Source: Cryptosporangium aurantiacum (GTDB lineage: Bacteria > Actinomycetota > Actinomycetes > Mycobacteriales > Cryptosporangiaceae). From it: 64,000 nucleotides of DNA. Of the stretch, positions 45,525-53,591 are shown in pieces (position 1 is the stretch's first letter; each line of letters starts with the position of its first letter). The DNA lies in contig NZ_FRCS01000003.1 in NCBI RefSeq assembly GCF_900143005.1, positions 682,001-746,000 of the forward strand, given 5' to 3'. The position numbers were made by a program, and so were the translations under genes. Below the pieces are notes generated by a model. That model searched no databases. It saw nothing but the letters and a program-made list of their open reading frames with translations, and was not told the origin of the DNA.

Positions 45525-46504
45525 GCCTGCGCGCCCCGGAAGCCACGCGGCCGTTCGCGGTAGGTCTGCTCGATGGTCGCGAGCACCTTCTCCGGATGCT
45601 CCCGGATTTCCCGCGGTGTGAAATGCAGCGTCATGATCCCGTACCGAGCGAGCAGATTGTGACGCTCCAACGTGCGCTGCCAGTCAACCGGAGAAGTGTG
45701 GAACTCCTTCGAGTCGGTCTCCAGAGCGAGCCCGACGTCCTGGATCCAGCCGTCCGGCGTTGGCAGCACGGTGCCGTCCGCCGCGATCAGGCGCGGGTTC
45801 CACTGCACCGGCGGCAACACCGAGCTCAGCGCGACCACGTCCCGCATTTCGGCCTCCGGCGCCGACCGCACGCCGTCCTTCAGCTCGGCCACCACTCGAC
45901 GCAACACCGCGCTGTGTGCCGTCGAGCCCTCGGCAAGCTCCCTCTCGAACGCGGACAGGGGCGCGAGTCGCCGCTGAACGATCTCGGCGAGAAAAGCGCG
46001 AATTTCCGTCAGCGGATAGCCGGCCCGTGCCGCATCTGCCCCGGCGCGCGCCACCGAGCAGATTTCCATCGCCGGGAGCAGCCGCGGATGCTGATCAGGC
46101 CGGGCGGTTCGCGTGACGATCACGAAGCCTCGGTGGGATCGGCGCCTCTCGAGCGGGACGAGGATGTGGACGCGGCGATCGTCCGGCGCGTAGCGGACAC
46201 CGTGCCTGCGCAGGGCCGCAGCGCCGGTGATCTGCGTTCCCTCGCCGCCGTACAGCGTCGCCGCGATCAACCGGTGCTCCTCGGTGGGCGGCCCGCTGAA
46301 CGTCGCATAAAGCCCTTTGAGAACCCGTTGCCACTCGCCGCGCGCTATGTGCCAGCGAATAGCGTCATCGGTCACGCCCGCCGCGTTCGCCTGGCTTCGC
46401 AGGAGTAAGCCGGACTGCCGCTCGATCAGTCCCGAGAGATCCACCGCCCTACCGTCGGGCACCGAAAGCCCCGACGCGAGGATGCATCCGCCACCTGTGG
46501 ACAA
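45506..46504 (-). CDS. AbiEi-like antitoxin-domain protein with DUF559-type C-terminus
   Basis: A 332-aa protein. The N-terminal AbiEi-type helix-turn-helix (LLLRSQANAAGVTDDAIRWH, RGEWQRVLKGLYATFSGPP) is followed by a middle region and a nuclease-like C-terminal segment (PDGWIQDVGLALETDSKEFH, RHNLLARYGIMTLHFTPREI) resembling DUF559/Vsr folds. These actinobacterial proteins occur as many solo copies per genome; no AbiEii toxin is present here. TTG at 46504 is the longest start; GTG at 46462 is a good alternative. The whole gene is framed by a 47-bp direct repeat. Confidence 0.75.
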   Translation of the reverse strand: MSTGGGCILASGLSVPDGRAVDLSGLIERQSGLLLRSQANAAGVTDDAIRWHIARGEWQRVLKGLYATFSGPPTEEHRLIAATLYGGEGTQITGAAALRRHGVRYAPDDRRVHILVPLERRRSHRGFVIVTRTARPDQHPRLLPAMEICSVARAGADAARAGYPLTEIRAFLAEIVQRRLAPLSAFERELAEGSTAHSAVLRRVVAELKDGVRSAPEAEMRDVVALSSVLPPVQWNPRLIAADGTVLPTPDGWIQDVGLALETDSKEFHTSPVDWQRTLERHNLLARYGIMTLHFTPREIREHPEKVLATIEQTYRERPRGFRGAQASGGKS

Positions 46505-46514
46505 CCGCGGCGAG

Positions 46515-46561
46515 CGCTGTCAAAACGCTGGTGCTATCACGTCTGCGATTTGACACTGCTC
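46515..46561. repeat. 47-bp direct repeat, copy B
   Basis: The second copy lies 1037 bp from copy A, ending three bases before the peptidase start codon. It is itself an imperfect dyad: TGTCAAAACGC and GCGATTTGACA flank a 16-base centre. Read on the minus strand it contains closely spaced TGA and TAG codons. Confidence 0.85.
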
Positions 46562-46563
46562 CC

Positions 46564-47136
46564 ATGGACGCCTGGTTCGACGCGCACAAACCCGGGCCGG
46601 TCACCGTCGCCGGGCGACCGTTCGCGCAGACCGACGGCACCACCTGCGGCACCACCGCGATCATGCTCGCCCGGGTGCTGGCCGATCCGCAGTACGCCCA
46701 GGAGCTGGCCGACGGCGGCCCGGACGCGTTCACCCAGCGCCTCGTCGCCGAGCAGCGGCGGCTGCACCGGTGGACGAACCGGCTCTGGCCGCAGGCGCTC
46801 GGCACCACTCCGTGGGGTGTGCGGCGCGGGCTGGCCGAGCAGGCGGGCCACCGGTACCGCATCCGATGGACCCGCAGTGCCGACAAAATCGTCGCCGCCG
46901 TCGACGCCGGCTATCCGGTTCCGCTACTGGTCGGCAACTGCTACCCCGCCCACTACCTGCTGGTCGTCGCCCACGAAGCCGACCAGCTGCTCGTTTACAA
47001 CCCGGCAGGTGGGCGCCTGGTGCCGCTCACCGTTGACGACCTGCGCACCGGCCGGCTCTCCGGCGTCACCGCGTACCGCCGGACGTTCGCCGTGCTGCTG
47101 CCGACGCTCAGCCGGTCAGCGGGCCCACGGCCGTGA
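46564..47136 (+). CDS. C39/papain-like cysteine peptidase domain protein
   Basis: A 190-aa soluble protein. The QTDGTTCGTTAIMLA segment places the nucleophile Cys28 after the oxyanion Gln22. His130 in NCYPAHYLLVV and Asn146 in LLVYNPAGG complete a papain-like triad arrangement. There is no signal peptide and no adjacent ABC transporter, unlike bacteriocin-processing C39 proteins, so the substrate is open. ATG at 46564 directly follows direct-repeat copy B, so its native promoter may have been displaced. It overlaps the convergent helicase by 29 bases. Confidence 0.72.
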   Translation: MDAWFDAHKPGPVTVAGRPFAQTDGTTCGTTAIMLARVLADPQYAQELADGGPDAFTQRLVAEQRRLHRWTNRLWPQALGTTPWGVRRGLAEQAGHRYRIRWTRSADKIVAAVDAGYPVPLLVGNCYPAHYLLVVAHEADQLLVYNPAGGRLVPLTVDDLRTGRLSGVTAYRRTFAVLLPTLSRSAGPRP

Positions 47137-49615
47137 TCTCGACAACGGCCACGCCCGCCTCGTCGGAGGCCTCCAAGTCGACGGTCGCCGAGATGCCCCA
47201 GTCGCGGTCACCCGCCGGGTCCTCGAACGTCTGCCGCACCGACCAGTAACCGGGCTCGACCTCGATGTGCAGGAACGCGGGCCCCCGGGCGTCCGGCCCG
47301 GTCCCCAGCGACGAGTACTCCTCGAAGTACGGCGTCAGCGCGGATTCCCAGGCTTCGGCGTCCCACCCGGAAGCACCGTCCAGCTCACCGAGCTCCCAGT
47401 AGTTCCGCAGCGCGGCCAGCTCGACCCGGCGGAACAGCGCGTTGCGCACCAGCACCCGGAACGCCCGCGTGTTGCGGGTGACCGCGGGCGGCCGCTCGTC
47501 GATCGGAGCGACGTCGACGATCTCGGACGGGTTGGTCAGCCGCTCCCACTCGTCGATCAGGCTGGAGTCGACCTGGCGGACCAGCTCCCCGAGCCACTCG
47601 ATCAGGTCGGACAGGTCCTCGGTGCGGGCTTCCTCCGGCACGGTCTGCCGCATCGCCCGGTAGGCGTCGGCCAGGTACCGCAGCACCAACCCCTCCGACC
47701 GCGCCAGCGAGTAGAACGACACGTATTCGGTGAACGTCATCGCCCGCTCGTACATGTCGCGCACGACCGACTTCGGCGACAGCTCGTGGTCGGCCACCCA
47801 CGGATGCCCACGCCGGTAGGTCTGGTACGCCGCGTCTAGCAGCTCGAGAAGCGGCTTGGGGTACGTGACCTCCTCGAGCGCGTCCATCCGGGCGTCGTAC
47901 TCGAGCCCGTCGGCCTTCATCTGCGCGACCGCCTCGCCCCGCGCCTTGAACTGCTGGGCGGAGAGGACCTGACGCGGGTCGTCGAGCGTGGACTCGATCA
48001 CCGACAGCACGTCCAGCGCGTAGCTCGGCGACTCCCGGTCGAGCAACTCGATCGCGGCCAGCGCCAGCGGCGACAGCGGCTGGTTGAGCGCGAAGTCGAG
48101 CTGCAGGTCCACCGTCAACCGCACGGTCCGCCCGGAATCGTCCGGCGTGGAGAGCTTCTCCACCACCCCACCGGCCAGCAGCGCGCGGTAGATCGCGATC
48201 GCGCGCCGGATGTGCTTGCGCTGCGCGGCGCGGTCCTCGTGGTTGTCGGTCAGCAGGTGCCGCATCGCCGCGAACGCGTCGCCCGGCCGCCCGATGACGT
48301 TCAGCAGCATCGCGTGCGAGACCTGGAACGACGACGTCAGCGGCTCCGGCTCGGCGACGATGAGCCGCTCGTAGGTCGGGCGGCCCCACCCGATCGAGCC
48401 CTCCGGCGGCTTCTTCTTCACGACCTTGCGGCGTTTTTTCGGGTCGTCGCCCGCCTTCGCCAGCGCACGCTCGTTCTCGACCACGTGCTCCGGTGCCTGC
48501 ACGATGACCGTGCCGACCGTGTCGTACCCGGCGCGCCCGGCCCGGCCGGCGATCTGGTGGAACTCCCTGGCCTTGAGCAGCCGGACCTTGACCCCGTCGT
48601 ACTTCGACAGACCGGTGAAGACGACGGTCCGGATCGGCACGTTGATCCCGACGCCGAGCGTGTCCGTCCCGCAGATCACCTTCAGCAGCCCGGCCTGCGC
48701 GAGCGTCTCCACCAGCCGCCGGTACTTCGGCAGCATCCCGGCGTGGTGGACGCCGATCCCGTGCCGCACCAGCCGGGACAGCGTCTTGCCGAAGCCGGTG
48801 CTGAACCGGAAGTTGCCGATCGCACCGGCGATCGCCTCCTTCTCCGCCTTGGTGCAGACATTGATGCTCATCAGCGCCTGCGCCCGCTCCAGCGCCGCCG
48901 CCTGGGTGAAGTGCACGACGTAGATCGGCGCCTGCCGGGTCTCCAACAGCTCTGTCAGGGTCTCGTGCAGCGGCGTCGTCACGTACTCGTAGAACAGCGG
49001 CACCGGCCGCTCGGCGGAGCTGACCACCGCGGTCGTGCGTCCGGTCCGCCGAGTCAGGTCGTCGACGAACCGCGTGACGTCGCCGAGCGTCGCGGACATC
49101 AGCAGGAACTGGGCCTGCGGCAGCTCGATCAGCGGCACCTGCCAGGCCCAGCCGCGGTCGGGCTCCGCGTAGAAGTGGAACTCGTCCATCACGACCTGGC
49201 CGACGTCGGCCCGGTCACCGTCGCGCAGGGCGATGTTCGCCAGGATCTCGGCCGTGCAGCAGATGATCGGCGCGTCCGCGTTGACCGCGGCGTCGCCGGT
49301 GAGCATGCCGACCTGCTCGGGGCTGAAGACGTCGCACAGCGCGAAGAACTTCTCCGAGACCAGCGCCTTGATCGGTGCGGTGTAGTACGTGCGCTTGCCG
49401 GTGGCCAGCGCCGCGAAGTGGGCGCCGGTGGCGACCATGCTCTTCCCGGAGCCGGTCGGCGTCGACAGGATGACGTTCGCGCCGGAGACGATCTCGATCA
49501 GCGCCTCCTCCTGATGCGGATACAGGGTCAGGCCCTGTTTGTCCGCCCACGTGGAGAAGGCATCGAATACGGCGTCGGGGTCGGCGGTGGCCGGGAGCAG
49601 ATCAGTGAGCGTCAT
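47108..49615 (-). CDS. DEAD/DEAH-box RNA helicase with DUF3516 C-terminus
   Basis: An 835-aa Ski2/Mtr4-like helicase of actinobacteria. Motif I is STPTGSGKS (about 43-51), motif II MDEFHFY (a DEFH variant), motif III SATL, and motif VI HQIAGRAGRAGYD. The C-terminal about 400 residues match DUF3516. It probably acts in RNA turnover or structured-RNA remodelling. ATG at 49615 (MTLTDLLPATADPD) is preferred; ATG at 49654 adds 13 residues. Its 258-base upstream region carries no recognisable gene. Confidence 0.9.
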   Translation of the reverse strand: MTLTDLLPATADPDAVFDAFSTWADKQGLTLYPHQEEALIEIVSGANVILSTPTGSGKSMVATGAHFAALATGKRTYYTAPIKALVSEKFFALCDVFSPEQVGMLTGDAAVNADAPIICCTAEILANIALRDGDRADVGQVVMDEFHFYAEPDRGWAWQVPLIELPQAQFLLMSATLGDVTRFVDDLTRRTGRTTAVVSSAERPVPLFYEYVTTPLHETLTELLETRQAPIYVVHFTQAAALERAQALMSINVCTKAEKEAIAGAIGNFRFSTGFGKTLSRLVRHGIGVHHAGMLPKYRRLVETLAQAGLLKVICGTDTLGVGINVPIRTVVFTGLSKYDGVKVRLLKAREFHQIAGRAGRAGYDTVGTVIVQAPEHVVENERALAKAGDDPKKRRKVVKKKPPEGSIGWGRPTYERLIVAEPEPLTSSFQVSHAMLLNVIGRPGDAFAAMRHLLTDNHEDRAAQRKHIRRAIAIYRALLAGGVVEKLSTPDDSGRTVRLTVDLQLDFALNQPLSPLALAAIELLDRESPSYALDVLSVIESTLDDPRQVLSAQQFKARGEAVAQMKADGLEYDARMDALEEVTYPKPLLELLDAAYQTYRRGHPWVADHELSPKSVVRDMYERAMTFTEYVSFYSLARSEGLVLRYLADAYRAMRQTVPEEARTEDLSDLIEWLGELVRQVDSSLIDEWERLTNPSEIVDVAPIDERPPAVTRNTRAFRVLVRNALFRRVELAALRNYWELGELDGASGWDAEAWESALTPYFEEYSSLGTGPDARGPAFLHIEVEPGYWSVRQTFEDPAGDRDWGISATVDLEASDEAGVAVVEITAVGPLTG

Positions 49616-49873
49616 CGCAGGCCTATCGTGCCCGGTCGCGCCAGGGATGGCCATCCGGGGGGCACTCCTGGCACATCCGTCACAAGAGCCCCTCCCAAAA
49701 CATCGTCAACCTCGTTCGTCGGGCGTTGAACCATCCTCCGCGGCGAGCCGTCATTGCAACAGGAACACACAAGCCGAACTTAAGGTCAGCCGCCGCAGGG
49801 CTCGTCCGACGGTCCGAGAGCGCTGACAGCTCCACCCGGTGCCCAACTCGTATTACCTGGACAGGAGACGGCC

Positions 49874-50893
49874 ATGCGCCCAGCAGTGAGCCCGGCCCCC
49901 GCCGAGACCCGCGGACCGGTATCGGTCCATCCGTGGGCCTATCCGCACGAAGAGGTCCTCCGCCGGTTCGACGTCAACCCGCTGACCGGGCTGACCGTGG
50001 AGGAGGCCGCCCGCCGCCGCGGCGCGCTCGGCCCGAACCTGGTCGAGACCGACGCCGACAAGACCGTCGACGGTGCCGCCACGCAGCCCTGGTGGGCCGC
50101 GGTGGCCGAGTGGACCGGTGTTCAGGCCATGGTCGACGCGGTGCGCGGCCGCCGGATCGCGCCGGACCACACGCTGACCGACGTCGAGGCCGGGCGTCAG
50201 CAGTTCCAGGCCCGCGTGCTCCGCTCCGACCGGGTGCTGTCGGTCCCCGCCGTCGACCTGGTCCCCGGCGACATCGTGCTACTCGCCCAGGGCGACCTGG
50301 TCCCGGCCGACGCGCGCCTGCTGGACGTCGTCGAAATGCGGGTGGACGAGGAGCCGCTGACCGGCGGTGAGCTGGCTTCCTCGCGCTGCGTCGCCCCGGT
50401 GGGCAACGGCTGGACGCCGGTCGCCGACCGCCGCTCGATGATCCACGCGGGCAGCCGGGTCGTGCACGGCGCCGGAACCGCGGTCGTCGTGGCCACCGGC
50501 CCGCTGACCGTCCTCGGGCGCGCGACGATGCTGCGCGCGACGCCGCTCCGCAGCTCGGTGGGCCGGGGCAACCTCGGGCGCGCCGCGCTCCGTCCGGGTC
50601 GGCTCGGTCGCCGCGGCGGACTGGGCGCCGGTGCCTCGCGCCGCACCGCGGGCGGGCCGCGCGCCACCGAATCGGCCGCCCCCGCCGGCCTACCCTGGCT
50701 CCCGTCGGCCGCTCCGCCATCTCGGCGCCCGGCCCCGGTAGCGGCACCCCCGGTGGCGGTCGAGCCGGCTCCGTGCGTGACCGAACCCGTCGTCGCTCGT
50801 CGTCCCGCCGGACCTCGTCCGCTCGTGCTGGGCTCGCGCCCCGCGCGCGCTGCGCGCAGCGCGCGTCGTTGGACCCGCAGCTGCGGCTACTGA
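49874..50893 (+). CDS. Orphan P-type ATPase N-terminal/actuator-domain protein
   Basis: A 339-aa protein. The cation-ATPase N-terminal segment (about 22-58, FDVNPLTGLTVEEAARRRGA) and an E1-E2 actuator domain (about 105-235; VPAVDLVPGDIVLLAQGDLV, then RSMIHAGSRVVHGAGTAVVV) are clear. The dephosphorylation loop TGES reads TGGE (163-166). Membrane helices, the phosphorylated DKTGT domain and the nucleotide domain are absent. The last about 110 residues are low-complexity Ala/Pro/Arg, containing a 22-bp GC palindrome at 50844-50865. AGGAGA five bases before ATG shows it is set up for translation. It is either a domesticated fragment or a decaying pseudogene. Confidence 0.65.
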   Translation: MRPAVSPAPAETRGPVSVHPWAYPHEEVLRRFDVNPLTGLTVEEAARRRGALGPNLVETDADKTVDGAATQPWWAAVAEWTGVQAMVDAVRGRRIAPDHTLTDVEAGRQQFQARVLRSDRVLSVPAVDLVPGDIVLLAQGDLVPADARLLDVVEMRVDEEPLTGGELASSRCVAPVGNGWTPVADRRSMIHAGSRVVHGAGTAVVVATGPLTVLGRATMLRATPLRSSVGRGNLGRAALRPGRLGRRGGLGAGASRRTAGGPRATESAAPAGLPWLPSAAPPSRRPAPVAAPPVAVEPAPCVTEPVVARRPAGPRPLVLGSRPARAARSARRWTRSCGY

Positions 50894-51003
50894 CCCTCAA
50901 CCCTCATTCTGGACGCTACGCGGGCACTGGTTGCCCGCGCGTTCAGCTGTCCGGCCCCGTTTGAGCTCCTCGTCACCACCGCCCGGCTTCGTTGAGACAA
51001 CAC

Positions 51004-51038
51004 AAAAAACCCGCGCCGCCGGGGAACGGCGACGCGGG
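51004..51038 (-). terminator. Rho-independent terminator for the 51056-51622 gene
   Basis: On the minus strand a 12-bp stem (CCCGCGTCGCCG / CGGCGGCGCGGG, one mismatch) with a five-base loop is followed by TTTTTT. It lies 18 bases past the stop. Confidence 0.85.
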
Positions 51039-51055
51039 AAGTCCGACCGGGATTC

Positions 51056-51622
51056 TCAGTAGTGCGAGTCGAGCATGATCTGACCGCCGAGATCGTCGAC
51101 CAGCGGGTCGAGCGTCTCCGCCTTGGTCGAGGTCACCAGCCACTTGGTACCGACCAGGTAGGCACCGCCGTAGCCCTCGGCCTCCTTGATCCAGTCGTAC
51201 ATCTTCTGGTTCGAGACGAACGTCAGGATCGTCATCCGCTTGCCGCCCGTCACGCAGGCCGCCTGCTGGAACTCGCTGTTCTTGTGGAGGTCCGTCGGCT
51301 TGCAGCCGATCTTCTCCGCGATCTCCGGCAGCGACCGCTCCGGCGCTGCCACCGGCTCCGAGTTCCGGCTGCTGTACCACTCCGCGCCGGCCAGACCCAG
51401 AACCGAGCCGCCGACCACCGCGGCAGCGACGGTCGCGATCACGATGCCGCGCCGGGAGCGGCGAGGAGCGCCAGGACCACCGGAGCCACCGCCCGGATAC
51501 CGGCCGGGCGGGTCCCGGTCGTCGGAGTCGAACGTCTCGTAGCGGTCTGACGGGTAGGAGCTGGCGGCACCGCCGGGGCGGCGGCCGGCCTGATGGGGGT
51601 ACGTGGATTGCGGTCGGCTCAT
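51056..51622 (-). CDS. Single-span membrane protein, function unknown
   Basis: A 188-aa protein. A Pro/Gly/Ser/Arg-rich cytoplasmic N-terminus (1-58), one membrane helix (IVIATVAAAVVGGSVLGLAG) and an external domain of about 105 residues with two Cys (IGCKPTDL, AACVTGGKR), probably disulphide-linked. No family was recognised. It is monocistronic with its own terminator, downstream of a hairpin closing the sigma/anti-sigma operon. Confidence 0.75.
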   Translation of the reverse strand: MSRPQSTYPHQAGRRPGGAASSYPSDRYETFDSDDRDPPGRYPGGGSGGPGAPRRSRRGIVIATVAAAVVGGSVLGLAGAEWYSSRNSEPVAAPERSLPEIAEKIGCKPTDLHKNSEFQQAACVTGGKRMTILTFVSNQKMYDWIKEAEGYGGAYLVGTKWLVTSTKAETLDPLVDDLGGQIMLDSHY

Positions 51623-51686
51623 ACTCTCCAGACGGTTCCCGGCGGCGTCCGGTTCAACCGGGAATGCGGTGAGCAGGACGGAAACG

Positions 51687-51726
51687 GGTCGGGCCCCGCA
51701 CCGTCGAAACGGTGCGGGGCCCGACC
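51687..51726. terminator. Perfect 18-bp stem hairpin after the anti-sigma gene
   Basis: GGTCGGGCCCCGCACCGT (51687-51704), tetraloop CGAA, and the exact complement at 51709-51726. It lies 60 bases past the anti-sigma stop and has no T-tract. Confidence 0.7.
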
Positions 51727-51785
51727 GGGGTGCGACAGCCCACCGATCCCCACAACCCGAGGAGTGCCGCAGCCCGGCAACCGGG

Positions 51786-52676
51786 TTATTGAACTGCGGT
51801 CACCAGCGTTGCGCCGGCAGGCGTCCGGATCGACACCGCGGCCAACCGGCCTCCGTCGGCCGACGGCTTCAGGTTCACCGAGTCGTCGAGGACTCCGGAC
51901 CCGTTGACCTTCAAGCGCCGATCGCCGACGACCGGGTCACCCAGGCTGGTCGCCGCGGTGACCTCGACCTCGATGCCCGGCGGCAGGTCGGTGCCTTCGA
52001 GATCCAGGCGCAAGAAGCCGCCGTCCACCTCGGTGACCATGACACTCAGCTGGGCGCCACCGGTGGTGACGTCGCTCTCGAGGGGGTAGGTCACCTCGCC
52101 GAGGGTCGGCGTGGGTTCGCCGGTCGCTTCCGCGGTTCGCTCGGCCACCGGCGCGGTACGGGTTTTCCCGCCGTCGTCGGAGTCGGACAGGTTCGACCCG
52201 AGCAGCACCCCACCGCCGAGGACCAGTACCGCGGCCGCAGCCGCTCCGGCCCACGCCAGGTGACGACGCTGTGCGCTGGCGCTGGACGCCCGCGGACGCG
52301 CGCGGTGGGACCGTGCCGTCCGCCCGGACCAGCCCGGGAAGCCGGCGTCCGGTGCCGGGGTAGCGGCCGGACGTTCGTTCCCCCGCACGGACCGCAGCTG
52401 CGGCGGCGGAGTAGCGGCCTGGCTCGTGGTTGCGGCTTCGAGACGGATCGCGTGCAGCGTCCGCATCATCAGCGCGTCGTTCGGGTCGGCGGGCTCGTTG
52501 ATGAACGCCTCCGGCGGCACGGCGGCCAGCGCGGCGGCGGTCTGCTCGGCTTCGTCCAACTCGTGGCGGCACCGGGTGCAGGTCAGCAGGTGGTCGGCGA
52601 GCATCGCCGCCTCGGGCGGTTCGAGCGCCCCGACCGCGTATGCGCCGACGAGTTCGCGGCAGCGTATTTCGCTCAT
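51786..52676 (-). CDS. RskA-like zinc anti-sigma factor
   Basis: A 296-aa bitopic protein. The N-terminal ZAS domain has HLLTCTRC with His29, Cys33 and Cys36 (HxxxCxxC), which would clamp the cognate ECF sigma factor. A basic linker, one membrane helix (LAWAGAAAAAVLVLGGGVLL) and an external RskA-type beta domain (about 180-296) follow. ATG at 52676 overlaps the sigma stop, the standard coupling for sigma/anti-sigma pairs. Release probably involves regulated proteolysis, by analogy with RskA. Confidence 0.9.
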   Translation of the reverse strand: MSEIRCRELVGAYAVGALEPPEAAMLADHLLTCTRCRHELDEAEQTAAALAAVPPEAFINEPADPNDALMMRTLHAIRLEAATTSQAATPPPQLRSVRGNERPAATPAPDAGFPGWSGRTARSHRARPRASSASAQRRHLAWAGAAAAAVLVLGGGVLLGSNLSDSDDGGKTRTAPVAERTAEATGEPTPTLGEVTYPLESDVTTGGAQLSVMVTEVDGGFLRLDLEGTDLPPGIEVEVTAATSLGDPVVGDRRLKVNGSGVLDDSVNLKPSADGGRLAAVSIRTPAGATLVTAVQ

Positions 52677-53374
52677 CGTGTCACCCCGACCACATCCCCC
52701 AGCGCCGCTCTGAGAGCTCGCAGCGCGTAGTACGTCCGTGACTTGACGGTGCCGGCTGGCACGCCGAGCACCTCGGCAGCCTCGGCAGTCGTCCGTCCAC
52801 GGTAATAAACCTCGATCAGTACTCGTCGGTGCTCGGTCGACAAGGCTCCTAGCCCGTCGAGCACCACCATCGTGTCGACCACCCCGTCGGAGTGGTCCCG
52901 TTCCATCGGCGGGGTCGCGGGGTTCTCCGCGACCTCGGTGGGGCGAGCCCGGCGAGCTCGTGCCCGGTCGGTCACGATGTTCCTCGCGACCGTCAGCAAC
53001 CAGCCCCGGACTGACCGGGATCCGTCAGAAAGCGCTTCACTGTGTTTCCACGCCCGGACGAGCGTCTCCTGGACGACGTCCTCGGCCGCGGCGGCGTCGC
53101 CGGTGAGCCGGGTCGCGTACGCCAGCAGCGCACGGCCGTGCTCCACGTAGATCTGCCGGATCAGCTCCTCACCCTGGGCGGGTGGCAGCTGACGGGGGGT
53201 CGACGGCCGGTCGGCCCCCACGACGCCGTTGAGCGGCGGCGCGTGGCCGGCACCGCTCCCCACGCCGTCCCGTGGTCCGGACGCAGTGCGTTGCCGAACG
53301 TCGGGACCTATCGACGTCCGGCCTGGCGGAACAGCCGCTCCGGGTAACCGGGGAGCGGGAACAGCTATGTGCAC
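52673..53374 (-). CDS. ECF RNA polymerase sigma factor
   Basis: A 233-aa sigma-70 family protein. Region 2 covers about 70-140 (RALLAYATRLTGDAAAAEDVVQ, then WLLTVARNIVTD) and region 4 about 175-228 (ALSTEHRRVLIEVYYRGRTT, GVPAGTVKSRTYYALRAL). GTG at 53374 is chosen for its GGAGG site; an upstream frame to 53434 lacks one. The first about 60 residues are a Pro/Arg-rich extension. Partner: the anti-sigma factor overlapping it. The regulon may include the surrounding envelope genes, which is inference. Confidence 0.9.
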   Translation of the reverse strand: MHIAVPAPRLPGAAVPPGRTSIGPDVRQRTASGPRDGVGSGAGHAPPLNGVVGADRPSTPRQLPPAQGEELIRQIYVEHGRALLAYATRLTGDAAAAEDVVQETLVRAWKHSEALSDGSRSVRGWLLTVARNIVTDRARARRARPTEVAENPATPPMERDHSDGVVDTMVVLDGLGALSTEHRRVLIEVYYRGRTTAEAAEVLGVPAGTVKSRTYYALRALRAALGDVVGVTR

Positions 53375-53591
53375 TGACGCCTCCGACCGTGATCCTTTAT
53401 CGGGTCGCACACGAGCCCCAACTCTCACACGCACGCCTGCAGAAGCCGGTTCAGCACGAACCGAAAACTTTCTCGGGCGCTAACGGTCAATGGCACGAAT
53501 CCGGTGAACCGGGTGCACAACGTAGTGCGATCCGGGTCCGGGGTGAAGGTCTTCTCCTCATCTGTTCGGTCCACCCGGGCGGTGTCCGGGT

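Noticed and set aside
46496-46504. DnaA-box-like TTGTCCACA
   Set aside because: Single copy with no cluster, AT-rich unwinding element or dnaA/dnaN genes; not an origin.
46537-46851. Minus-strand frame ending VKSQT across direct-repeat copy B
   Set aside because: It is the shadow of the C39-like peptidase gene; the ending comes from stop codons in the repeat.
50844-50865. 22-bp GC palindrome as an attachment or cruciform site
   Set aside because: Made only of GCGCGC runs inside a low-complexity coding tail; expected by chance in such DNA.
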